From the NCBI GenBank assembly GCA_023159155.1, contig JAJNNX010000008.1, forward strand, positions 434,001-498,000: 64,000 bases of DNA, written 5' to 3'. Below, one piece after another: positions 24,927 through 36,779 of this stretch. A program made the translations under genes and the position numbers. The stretch's first letter is position 1. The number at the start of each line of letters is the position of its first letter. The stretch is from Ustulina deusta. Taxonomy: Eukaryota; Ascomycota; Sordariomycetes; Xylariales; Xylariaceae. The notes under the pieces are model-generated. The model did no database searches and had not been told where the DNA came from. It saw only the letters and a list, made by a program, of their open reading frames with translations.

Positions 24927-27493
24927 TATGTGTTTTCTTGGGGCATAAGCTTGGCAGCATGGGTGAGCTGAAGGCTGCGTAGAGAACGAAGCGGAGGAGA
25001 CACTGAAACTCCGTAAACTTTCTTTCACGTGCTCTGGAAATTCTTTCGTTGCATACCCAGTGAGACAAAGCCACGTTCCCTTTGTTTGGATGTTTGATAC
25101 GTGGGAAGCTATTTCCTCGCCTTCTCGTAGGTGGAGGAATAAAAACCGGGAGATTTTGCAGACTGTGGGCTCGAAGAGGGAAGAGATTCGAGGAGAATAA
25201 TCCCTGACAGACTGAGATGAATAATGTATAGTTTCTCTGTATGTATCTTCTGTGTGAATACCATACTTGTTACTTCCACTGTATTACAGCACAAGCCATT
25301 ACACCTCTGCAAGTTTCGTGCACTATCTAGTCGCTCCCTAATCCCTCTTGTGTAATGAAGGAGGCCGTTGTTTGGGGGTATTGAGTTTAGTCTCCGATAA
25401 TGCTCCCCCTAGCTCTATGTAGGGCAAAACAATATTTCTTTTGCAGCTGAAAGTGTTCTCCTGTAGTCCTAGGCACTTCTCTCGTCTCGGCATCCTTTTC
25501 AAGTAATATTGCCAGGATAATGTGTTTTGTCCATATCCTTCTGCCATTAGACTCAAAGTAGCGGCCTTTCCGTCTTGATTCTTCCATCCTCGAGCAAAAG
25601 TGATGGCAAGCAAAATACGCCAACGGTAGCAGGGCCACAGCTAAGGGTCTCCGGGATGGCGTTGTGGCATGTCGAAGTCAGTCTCGTTGGGTCTCTTCAT
25701 GCCGTTGTGTTACACTGGTGGTGATGTGTGTGATAGATTTATAGGGGGCACGCAGGCAGGGAGGTAGGTAGGTAGGTAGGTAGGTACTTAAGTAGGTAGG
25801 CAGGTCAGAAAGACAGGACTACTCATTACACTCCTCTCCCCCTATGTCTATCTCCACGTTTTGATTTGAATCTAGAGCGTTTACTTCGCTTAGTAGATGC
25901 GTAGGTAGCCAATACGTATGAAAATAAGGGGTTCGTCCATCTCGCCGAATGTAGTAGCTATATAGGCCTAGAGAACAAAACCCTGACTCACGCCTTCGGA
26001 CATACACATATCCTTAGTACAGTAACTTGCTTCGCTTGTCCATACGCATAGCTATCATGCGCTATGAAGAGTTCTATTGCGTCTATTGATTCCCTGTATA
26101 TCTTGAGTGGCTCAACCGTACAGAAGTGTATGGTGCGAGTCTATCTCCATACATGAGGGTAGTGTTGCTACCCCTGAATTCTAGGACAGACATCCTGCTC
26201 AATTCACTGGACATATCCCGTGCCGAACATATTCAAAGGCATAGAAAAGGTGGTCAGGACCCGGCATATCCAGAGTAGGGCTTCTTTTTTTTTTCTGTGT
26301 ATAGCACAACATACCGCCGGCAGTGAAGCCCAAAGGCCTCGAGAAAGGGAAAACTCGGGACAATACTCCCTCCTCTTCCCCTTAAGACAAATAGCTTCTA
26401 CTCGACAGGTATTCTCCCGTTCACTTTACAAGGAACCTCTGACGGGATAAATAAACGTCTTGTTCTCCTTGCTGCGCACCACGGCTCAAGGAGGCATGTG
26501 AGTGAGTGATATTCCCGGGCTGGATGTCTGTCGGGCTTCGTTCAAGCGGACTCGGGAGGGCACTGAGGCCGGCCCATACCCGAACGAACCAACTCCGGTG
26601 GTATCGCGGTTAGGGTGGGCGCCGATGCCCCTGGTGTTGAGCGCCACGTCGGGGTGGCGTTTGTATATGACACTGCTATGAGAAGGGAGGCTTGCAGACA
26701 CATACATACACACATACATACATATATATGTACGAGGAGGGGAGGGGGGGGGGGGGGGGGGGGGGGGGGAGGAGATAGATAGATAAATAGATAGCGTACA
26801 TACGCGCACTACATACTATACGTACACACAATACAGCCTCACGATCTGCGACAATAGCTGATCAGCGAGAAGCACCGACTGACTGACTGACTAAGCTCCG
26901 GAATTCGGTCATCCAAATTATCCCATTCTGCGTTTACGTTGTTGCTCAACCTTGCGTGACGTACAGCAGCTATGCAACGGGTGGTTGGTAGGGCAAGAAG
27001 ATTAAACTCGCGAGGCTGAGTTAGCCCGTCGATCACTTCATCACCCCAGATATCAAAACCCACATGCCGAGCACACGTCCATCTTCCGTAACAGTGCTGG
27101 GGTTTAGGGGGTAGGGGTCGGGTGTTAGGTACCTCTACAGGAAATAGAGGCTTAATCAGAGGAAGAATCCGTCATACAATGCTGACCGCGATTGGAGAAA
27201 TGACACAGGGGCACGAAGTTGAAGAATTATATGAGCCGTCGGGTCATTTTGTTATATATACATAGTAGATTAGCGCCGCTATATGTTCTATGGGGGATAT
27301 CGTGGAATACGAAATTGCGCCCAAAGCTGATCCAGAGCTTGGGTTATTATGCCTCTATGCACGACTGAGATCCTAGTAGAATCCTATTACACGCATTGTC
27401 GCACAGACGAAGCCGGTATTGCACCTTTGAAAATAATGATATGTGAGACAATTATCTTAATCTATAAAATCCCGTGGAAATTTACGACACACC
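24927..27493. other. Intergenic region with microsatellites between convergent genes
   Basis: About 2.6 kb between the convergent EDE1-like and phosphate-transporter genes. It probably holds both 3' untranslated regions. Simple repeats are conspicuous: (TAGG)n at about 25763-25800, (CATA)n at about 26700-26730, a 26-base G run at 26744-26769, GATA repeats just after it and (GACT)n at about 26876-26892. Apparent frames crossing the G run are artefacts of low complexity. No gene supported. Confidence 0.55.
26744..26769 (+). repeat. Homopolymer G tract of 26 bases
   Basis: An uninterrupted run of 26 G, preceded by GGAGGGGA-type sequence and flanked by ACAT and GATA microsatellites. It could form a quadruplex. 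The exact length is unreliable, because assemblies often miscount such runs. Confidence 0.85.
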
Positions 27494-29414
27494 CTAAGAC
27501 TTGAAATGAGGGGCGTTGATGACCAGACCCATCAAGACACCGCCGAGGGTACCAGCGATCGGAATAGTCAGAATCCAAGCGATCAGCAAGAGACTAACTC
27601 GGCTCCAGTTAACGGCCTTGACGGTGCCGTTGCAGAGACCAACGCCGACGGTCGCACCGGTGATGCACATCGATGTGGAAACGGGGAGCGAAAATTGCGA
27701 GAAGAGGAGGATGGTAATGGCGGCACCCAGTTCCATCGAGGTACCTCTACTTGGCGAGTGGTAGGTAATCTTGTTACCCATGACTGTTTCACAAGTTAGC
27801 TTCCATTTTCTTCGGCAAGAAAGAAACCTGAGGAGAATAATTCCAGACGTACCCTTCATAATGTTGTAGCCGTAGGTAATCAGGCCAAAAGAGATGGTCA
27901 AGGCAAGAACGCCGAGCTGCCATGGGGGGACGGTGGCCTTGGATTTGAGAGCGTCACCAGTACTCCATGCAGAGTAGATGACAGCCCAGGGACCGACAGA
28001 GTTTCCGATATCATTCGCGCCGTGGGCAAAAGAAGCAGTGCAGGCGGTCAGGATTTGCACAAAGGAGTAAAGATGCTCGACTTCGTTGGGGTACTTCGTA
28101 GCATGGGAGTAGACCCTCTCCATACGCTTGCCATCGGGCGTTCCATGCACACCACTCTGGGCAGCGTGGATGTCGTAGTAAAAACCATAGAGAAGCCCGA
28201 CGACGATCATAGCGGGCAGACGGATAAACAATGTCTTGATGTTGGCCAGCTCGTAGATTTCGCCGGGACCCATGGGATTGTCGCGGAGAGTACGCATAGC
28301 CCAGCCAATGGGACCTCGCCTCTTGCACAACGAAGCCCTGTGCTTAGCATCACCTTCTGCGAGAAGTTGCTTGTAATCCTTTTGCTGGATCTCGGTGACA
28401 ACCAATTGCTTCTCATCGGGGTTTGAGGCGGCATCGCCCTCCTTTAACGATTCGGGTGATCGGGTGGAATGGTCATCTTCGTCTTTTTGCACAACGGCAT
28501 AGTTGCGAACCTTGGCCTGCTCAACTCCTTCAGGGTAAGGACGCTTGAACAGTAGAGGACCTTTGATGAACTCCCACCACTTGAGCGAGGGGTCTTTCTT
28601 GATGACAACGGTGTGAGCATAAGGAAGAAAGAAGATGACAGAGAGAAGACTAAGTGCAGCACCGCTGCCGACGATAACACCAGCAAGCCAGTATGAGGGC
28701 TTCTTAGTCAGACCAAGACTGGGCGATCCCTTGTAGACGATAGATAGCGTCAAAATGGTTCCGACGATGAAGAAGAAAGCTGGCGAGGTCCAGACAGCCC
28801 AGGGAACCGGGTTTTTGCGCATGTGCACGACGGTCTTAATAAGCAGGAAAATAGTGGCAGCGAAGCCAGCAGAGATGAGAGGAGCAAGGCCCAAGCCAGC
28901 AAAAATGGCACCTAGACCCTTGCCATTGTTCCAACCCCACTTGACCTCACTGGCACCAACGACAGCAACACCGACGCCGGCGACGGCGGAAATAAGCGAG
29001 TAAGTAGACGAGACATGGGTAGAGTTTCTAGTGCACCACATAACCCAGGAAGAGGCAGCAGCCAGGGCACACGTGAAAGCAAGCATCTGGACACCAGCAT
29101 CACCTCGGAAAGCATCAACCGGGATGATACCGTTCTTGATGGTGTCGGCCGTTCGAGCGCCAACCGTGACGGCACCTAAGACTTCGAAGATAAGGCCAAA
29201 GAGCATGGCCTGTCGGTATGAAATGGACCGGGAGGAGACACTGGTAGCCCAAGCGTTGGCCACATCGTCTGTTTACGCGTCAGTTCCACATAAGTAACCC
29301 AGGCTCGGGGCATTGCGAGGATCACTCACTGGCGCCATTGTTGTAGGCGTCAAGAAGGGCAAAAAGAGTGCCAATGGCAAAGATGTAGTTGTACTGGGGT
29401 AGAGCTGGCCACAT
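27494..29414 (-). CDS. Na+/phosphate symporter, Pho89 / PHO-4 family
   Basis: Three exons on the minus strand: 29330-29414, 27853-29268 and 27494-27783, encoding 596 residues. The family's duplicated signature is present in both halves: GANDVANAW (about residues 27-35, spanning the first intron) and GANDIGNSVGP in the second half. About ten to twelve hydrophobic segments flank a large hydrophilic loop (about residues 240-330). It is an inorganic phosphate transporter of the plasma membrane, Na+-coupled in S. cerevisiae Pho89 and Neurospora PHO-4. The start ATG gives MWPALPQYNYIFAIGTLFAL, a typical N-terminus. The second intron (27784-27852) is 69 bp, a multiple of three, and has no in-frame stop. 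Splicing it restores MKVMGNKITYHSPSRG. Confidence 0.95.
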
Positions 29415-32400
29415 CTTGTCGGCGATAAGAGGGATGTCGAGGGGGAGAGTCGACAGGCGATATCGAGACGAAGAAGAAAGGGCAAGGAAGGCCAGCAAGA
29501 AGGTGAGCGATGGCTGCTGTTATATGCGTTGACGGGAAAAAAAACTAATATCCATCTGTCCAACGTATGACGGTCCCCGGCGCGGCGCATATTGACAGGG
29601 CATGTCTTGACTGGTACAAGGCAGACGACCCGTTCAACCTCAATCCCCAACGCTATTGTATAACAGGAACAGGTATTCTACCATGTACTGATAGCACAAA
29701 GTTCGCCCCATCGCCCATCAGCTCCCCCGCTTGGGATATGCAACGACACAACGTGGGCCTTCGATATGACCTTCAGACTGTAATACAAGCAAGGGTCCGG
29801 CCTTAGCAACACTAGGTGCGTTGCAGTGTAGGTATCCATCCTGGTGAAGTGAGTGGGTGGTGCCGAGGCCTGGCTGGCGCCCGGAAAGGGAGCTTGGCTA
29901 CCTGCTGAGTTGAAGCCAAACAAGCAGCCAAGCCCGACGACTTCTACACTACCGTAGAAGGATCTTTCTGGAGACCTGTGAGCCAATGGCTGAGCCCACG
30001 TTTCTTGTCGCTAGACACACGAGCTATCCGTGGGCCTTGAATACAGATCGTTCGAATGCCATCGGTATATTCATTGTAGAATGGCCAGGCGAGAAATACG
30101 CAGTGCTTGTCGAGTAAACATGTAGGTGCCCGGCTTAGGTAATACCTGCACCTGGAGGCGTTGAATTTCGACTCTGTTCAGCATATCCTTGACGGGACTA
30201 GGTATATGTGATGCAGGATTGCGGAGGCTATACCTTCACTGCCTGTACATTGATCGCATCGTACTGGATACGCTAGAGAAGACGTTATTGTTAGAGTAGT
30301 GGGTACCTTACTGCTCTCGATCTACCTACACTAGATCTGGCTAGACGGATGCTGTACTGTCTGTATACTGTGCGTACCAAAGGGCTGGGCAGAAGTGGGA
30401 ACTAACAGGGAGTTCAATGGTTCACAGGGGTCATCTTCCCTAAGTATCTTGCCTAGCGGACCCCAGATGAGGCTCTTTCCATAGCCTATTAGAAGTGCTA
30501 AATGCTCCACGTGGTCCCGCTCGAGCTTCCCAGTGGACAACTTCCCCCAGATTATACCAAAGGATGCCAAGACCCTGAAGGACGCTCAAGACGATTTTTG
30601 TGCTCACTCGGAAAGCGAGGCCAAGTTGTAGGTGGCGCAACACGAGAGCTTTCGGTAGCCTGCAGTTACCCAGGTAGGTAGGTAGGTTGTATAGTATGTG
30701 GAGAAAAAGTTCTTCAGGTCCCTTTGCGTCAAGGGTCTCGAGTCTCGAGTCTAGAATATTGACTCGAGTGAGAGGATACTGCCAGTAGGTAGTTCTGGTG
30801 CACTCACTACCTCGAGGCGGATGTCGACTCCGCGTGTAGCATCCAGCCTCTAGACATTGGTCCTCTATTTTCCATGCCATGTATATGTAGCATTTCTTCA
30901 TCCGACTACAACGGTCCGAATGCAGACAATTAACAGATTAGCTACCTACCTCCTATCTCGCCTCGGTTAGTGCGACCGGTCTTGGACATGGTAGAGCCGT
31001 TACACCTATAATTAGTGTAGTAGTTTACTGCCTATTTTGTGACGAGGACCGTATGGGATTCGGTGGGTATTCAAGACCACCATCGCCATGTCAAGGCAGA
31101 AATCCCCTTTTTCTGCCTAGGTATTTCATGTGATGGTGGCAAGAGGGCGGGCTCTACTGCGAGGAAGAAAAAAAAACGTTTTCAAGCAGAATCATTCGAT
31201 TCGCCAGATACACTGATAAAATCTGGTTTGATACCATCTGCTCTCCGCTCCTCGATATCGTACACTTGGCAATGTTCAGCTCCGGGTTAGAATCCCACCA
31301 CACCCGTCCATGGCGGCACACTCCTATATGTCAGTCAGAATGTTGGACCAACGACATAACTACACTAAATACCATTCGGTTTCGTTGGACAGGGTAAAGT
31401 GAAATGCAGGGTGGTCCTGGAAGGTAGGTGCATGAGATCATCAGACGACGTGCAGAAAAGTTGCATAACGCCTCCTTCTCCATCAACAGCATAGTAAGTA
31501 CGCTAGTGCAGTGGAGGTGTAGATAAATCATAACAGCGATTCCTGCCTGTCTCGGTCAATTTGGACATTCCACGTCTAGAGATGCTTTTCTACCAAGCAG
31601 TGTTGGCTGAGTGACTGCGCAGCGAGGCTTTGTGCTCCGCGGAAAAGTGCATGTAGTCCCAATCACAACTGTTCTCCGCAATTCTGCTTCGGATCGAGTG
31701 ATTGGATAAATTTCAGACTCAACGGCTCACAGGAGTGGGCTATTCGACTAGGTATTATATTTTACTGGTCTTACCACAAAAATCGAGGTGCATCTCGCTA
31801 AGAGCTAACGAGACCTGAATCAACTCTAACGGGGCCGGTTTAAGGAGTGCCTCATCTATGCATTTCCCCGATGGAACCTGGTCATCCATGATCAGTCAGT
31901 CGTGGGTGGATTGTGAAACCAGAAATCTAGCGATGGTTGATCACGCCCATCGCCAGACAACCACCATGATATGATGTTGGCTTCTGAATAACGGAATTGA
32001 AAGTGCTTAGCGGCGTTCCCGAGCAATTTGCCAGTATCCAATCCGGTCATCTATCGACGCATCGTGCCTCTACGGGACACCTTGCCCATGCCAACAGGCG
32101 GATCTTCTTTTAGGTATCTTGGCTTCTAACCCATAGCTCATCGGCTTCTTGGCACAAAGAAGTGCTAACGTATGATGTGTGTAATGATAGAAAAAAACAC
32201 ATTTTAGCAGTCCCGCTGTTAAGCTAGAACTCATGTGGATGGGTTCTCATCCAGAGTGTGGCGTTCTTGGCATGGAGTAATGCCTAGCCTGGACGCTATT
32301 TAAGCTTTCTAGAATATATCAGGTGGAAAATACCTGCATGTGTAAGTCTTTCCGCAGACTCCGTCACCCGCTCAATTCCGCTTCTACCTCGTCGAGTTCT

Positions 32401-34329
32401 TCACAAAGGCACCTGATACAGGGGGCGATGAATTCGGTACCCCTGCGAAATTCTCCTCTTCGTACGAGCTTGTCGGCTTCCCTGCAGATTTCTTCCAAGT
32501 GTTTGGTGCCCGCTTTGTCGTAGCATTAGAAAAGCAATACTGACCACTCGGTACGAGAGTCTCTGCTGACTCACTGTGGCTGCGCGGCGGTCCTACTGGT
32601 TCTGCCTCCTCCGACCGCCCTCTCGTTGTAGCTGCCGGCGCTCCGTTCTGCTATTAGTGCCGGGACTCCACTAGAGCACCGTATTAAGGAGACCGGAACC
32701 GTTGAACCTCCGGAACACCTTACTCGTTCTACTCTGGACAATACTATTTTGATTTTTTCTAACCATGGGCAGCTATTCGAGACTTGGCCCTGGTGGCCGG
32801 CCACACGTACGCAAATGGCGCACCAGCCAGGCCTCGATAGAGGCTCATGCTCCCCCCAATGCATGTGTCCAAACCACCTGTGCTATATAATACCTGTTAA
32901 GTGAGTAGAGTGAGGGGCAATAGAGCTTGGAAGTAAATGGTTTCTTCAATGGGCGACCTACCGAGGCCACTATATAACTTTTTTATTCATTGCAAGCAAG
33001 CTTGTCTGGAGTAGATTTATCATAGGAGTGTTGTGAGTTGTTGCTTGTATACCTACATCTTCTACACGCCTAAAGGCAGAAAGAGGAGCGTTAGAGTCTC
33101 GTAGTCAAGTATGGGGGTACCTATGTATTCTTGTTGTCGCACGAAGAGCCTAGATAGAACTCTTCGTATTCTAGTCCTTGACTATTAAGCGTTCATAATA
33201 AGGGGTTTTTTCCCTAGGCCTTCTTTTTCTATTTTATTTGAGTGTGTGCCCTGCGATAAAAAACAGGGGGTGACTTAGAGCTACAATTAAACTTAGGCAT
33301 CTAATACTACCCGAAACATTGTTTAAGGATATTGGACATTACTTAGCAATCACTTTAAACCTCACTCATCTTGTTCTTTTGGTGGACTAGGGAAATCAAC
33401 AAATCTTATTCAGTCTCCCAATGCATTGGCAAAGGGCAGGAACGAATGACGTGAAAGTTCACAGTAAGCTCAGAGACAGGATGTAACAATAAATACAAGT
33501 ACATTGGTTCACTTGACATGGACATTCCATGGAAGCATGAAAAGTGCTTGTTAGACATAACCAAGGAAGATAGTGCTAGCACGTTTGCAAGCTCCTTATT
33601 GTTTTCTAGGTTGTAAATTTCTGGCTTGGGCTCTACATTTCCTAAATCATAGTCTAATAACCCATACAATGCTGTTTTTATACCTAGGTGTTTATAATGA
33701 ACACCTATGTGAATTGCCCGCGTGGGGTGATGTTTACTGCAGAGTTAGTGTTGTCAATGAAACAAGCTCTAGGTTATCACGTCCTTCACTTACTAGAGAA
33801 TATTGCCTGGCAACAAATACTGGTAGCAAACTTAATGAGGACCGGTATCTACTTAGAGTACTACATGTAGTTATTTAGAGTTACCGTGACTTCCCAGTCC
33901 ATCCCACCTAGGTACAAAATCTGTAGGCTTTCTCAGGTAGTTTTGCCCTGAGCTGATACTGCCCACGGACATTGTTTGTTTATATTCACGTACTTCCTCC
34001 GAACTCGTGCCTTCCCTCTCTCTCCCCGCCTCTCCTCGAACTCCTTATACAGTACCCGCTTGTTCACGCACAACACCCCTACCTCGCTTCAATACTGAAT
34101 GCAACAAACGCCGAGTCATCCCCAAATTTGTATTCACCTTTCCAACAGCAGGCTTGTGAATACGAAATACTGTGCGCAGCAAGTCCATAACAGGTGGTAA
34201 ACCAACCGAACAACTCTTCTCTAATGTACGCATAATTTCGATATTGATGTCTGGGACGCCTTCTCTAACAGTCAATCCATCTAGCATCTCGAAGTTTCTT
34301 GTGCATCATCAATCCGATTTGTCCGCAAA
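29415..34329. other. Long gene-poor spacer
   Basis: About 4.9 kb with no gene I can support. The longest frame (30440-30901, minus) has no recognisable motif or coherent splicing. Around 32330-32870 the minus strand reads as coding-like fragments in shifting frames with in-frame stops (for example WKKSAGKPTSSYEEE and IAPCIRCLCEEL), which might be a decayed gene of unknown family. TAGGTA hexamers recur, and 30661-30690 has TAGGTAGGTAGG. Confidence 0.4.
29750..30513. promoter_or_regulatory. Candidate phosphate-response E-boxes
   Basis: Upstream of the phosphate symporter there are two inverted copies of CCCACGTT (29750-29757 as AACGTGGG, 29995-30002 as CCCACGTT) and a perfect CACGTG at 30508-30513. 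Pho4/NUC-1 bHLH factors bind CACGTG/CACGTT upstream of phosphate-starvation genes. The sites are about 340, 590 and 1,100 bp from the start. Function is inferred from sequence only. Confidence 0.4.
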
Positions 34330-35933
34330 ATGGAGGATACCGAATGCAATTCCAACCCCCACACAGCCGCTGTTCTGAACACGGATGTGTCTACGTCGAA
34401 GAAGGCCGCTATCCTTGATGGGCAAGATCGACATGCACAAGAAGCACTCATGCTTGATCCCCATCATGACAGCCTTCTCGCCTTCAACACAGCTTGTGAC
34501 AAGAAGAAAGCACTTCATGATGATAATTACACGTTCCGAAGGCCTGAAGAATTCGAGGACGAACTGGAAGAAGTGCACGATGTGGTTAGAGAGGTTACAC
34601 TACTAGTAGAAGCTGCATCAGGCTCGGCTCGCAGCCACGATGCACAACGCCCCCAATTTTCTGATGTCCGCGGCCTCAGCGATAGCACCTTGAATCCCAT
34701 CTTGAATCCCCTTCGCGGAAATGACGACCCGAATGGAGAGAAAGGCCCGAATGAAGGCAACGACAAGAGTTACTCTTCCGAATCAGGTCCTGCTTCAGTG
34801 CACCCGAACTCATGCGATGCATCCAACGAGAGCGAGGAGGATCAAGCCCCATATATCGCTCCAGACAATTGTCGAGAGGCAGCCCCTAAGGAGTATTCTG
34901 ATAGGTTAGTGTTCCAGAGTCTCCTTTGCTCCTTTGATGTGTTTTAGAGCAATAGTTACCTCACGTGTTGTCTCTGCAAGTTTCCATAACCTTTCGCATT
35001 CTTTACTATTAATGGCAATCATTGACTCTCCCAACCCCTAAATAGTTACGGCACCTTAGAGAAGGACGATGGAACAAGCGAATACGAAGCGGAGCGGGGC
35101 CCAATCGCCTCTGAGCAAGAATATATGCCGGTGCATGAGACGCACCCCCCAGAGGTCCCGCCTCAAGCGAGTTCCCACCAACAGGATAATTCTGTAAGTC
35201 TTCCTAGAACTCCCTTTTTTTCTCATCCTAGCTATCTTCTAGAGTAAAAAGATCCCTGCCTAGGCTAGGAGCGCGTGTATTGAGTGACAGGGTTGCAAGC
35301 GTCTCAGCGTATGGCAATTACTAAGTTTGACCAATGTAGTGGACCTCATCTATGACCTGGGGTATCGATATGGAGAAGGCGCGCAAGCGCTGGGCGCACA
35401 TTAGGGCCAATATGGCACGGAATGGTCTCGATAAATCGCCCTTCGTGCCACGGAGTTTTCAGGAGTATATCGAGTTGAAGCTTAAGAGTACTAGGCTGGC
35501 AGCAGAGGAGGCCACAAAGCAGCTGATACAACTTGAAGATCACGCCGAGAACCTCTGTGCTGGGAAGCCTTTGGATCAACCCGCTGGCACCCTAGTCATC
35601 CCGAAATGCCTACTTGACCCGGCAAAAAATCCAAGCGGGCTCTCACCAGTCCTCTGCCGTCGTAGCATATGGACCGGTCCTGTGCACTCTCACGGGAATA
35701 CCGACTGGGCAAGCCGCACGGAGCTCAACGAGGCCGGCGATAAGTGTATAATCGAGGGCCGCAGCCGCTTCTTTCCCGTTCCGCGCATTGATAAGCTTGA
35801 CGGCCAATCCCCCCAATTGGCGCTGTCCGAGCAGGAGGCGAGAGAGCTGGATGAACCAACTCAGGAGCTCGAGCTATCCGAGATCCACTACCTGACCCGG
35901 GAGCTCATTGAACGAATTCGCAATATGGATTGA
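34330..35933 (+). CDS. Hypothetical three-exon protein at the repeat boundary
   Basis: Exons 34330-34904, 35046-35193 and 35340-35933, with donors GTTAGT and GTAAGT, joined in frame to give 438 residues. I do not recognise the family. The first half is acidic and disordered with Asp/Glu/Asn/Ser runs. The C-terminal half (from about residue 242) looks folded: a Trp/Arg/Lys-rich helix (EKARKRWAHIRANM), a predicted amphipathic helix with TRLAAEEATKQLIQLEDHAE, the sequence PVLCRRSIWTGPVHSHG, and a final acidic helix LTRELIERIRNMD. No signal peptide or membrane segment. It is the last apparently intact gene before the AT-rich block, so it may be lineage-restricted. Codon use and GC content look normal. 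Exon joins are supported by frame only. Confidence 0.68.
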
Positions 35934-36779
35934 AGGGTCTGCGCGTATTGGGTTCTCGGGGAATAGAACTTTCCAGTGTCGCTTATTATATGATGTACAC
36001 GCTCTATTTGTCTTGGCCCGCACGCCCTCATCCTGCTGGATATGGCATGCAACAACACGCGAAGTATTGGTTCTCGTTGGTTGATGAAATCTGGAGATGA
36101 GAAAGGAAAGGAAAATTGATGTGCGTTGAGGAAGACGGCTGGATCTTTGTTTTGTTTTTTTTTGATGCAGGTTTTCTCATGGGCCTACTTGATGATTAAG
36201 GAGGCCCTGATTATCTGCCAGTTTGTGGATGGCCACATTACGCACAACGAAGCTTTGAGTAGCTAGGATAAACATATCGGCATTTCCTAACGGCATCTAT
36301 GCCTGTGGAAACGATGACTTGCTACCAAGAAAGCTATCTGGTAACATATGCCGACGTGGCGAGCAAAAAAAAAAAAAAAGGATAGTGCAGTGGTAGTCTC
36401 CTCCCAGGATTAGTGTTGATAAACATTAAATTGTGGATTGAAGTGACAGTAATATGTGGCATATGTAGCTGTTTCGGCAATGCAAGAGTGACATTTCATT
36501 TTCCTGGTCTGTTTTGTTATAAATTTAGTAGCCTTGCCGTGCAGTCTGCGGCATGAGTAAGCGAAGTAAGGGAGATCGAAAGCATAGACCATGCCGTCCA
36601 TTTGGGCTTGGATTCAGCACAGGCCACCACCAAACGAAAACCCTAAATGCATTGAAGTAGGTACGGGGTACATAGGTACCTCTGAGATAGGTTTTACCAT
36701 CCCGAATCGGAATAGGAATCTAACCTGAGCTACGCTGCTTTTAGCCTAAGCTTAAGCTCTGTCCTAAGCAAGACCTTAT
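35934..36779. other. Flank between last gene and AT-rich block
   Basis: Normal-composition DNA holding the 3' region of the preceding gene. Poly-T at about 36145 and a 15-A run near 36366 are the only notable features. Base composition then changes abruptly over about 36760-36790. Confidence 0.5.

Noticed and set aside
26486..26809. Proline-rich minus-strand frame
   Set aside because: Produced by the 26-base G run and flanking microsatellites.
30440..30901. 153-residue minus-strand frame
   Set aside because: No recognisable domain, crosses TAGGTA repeats, no convincing neighbours or introns; treated as chance.
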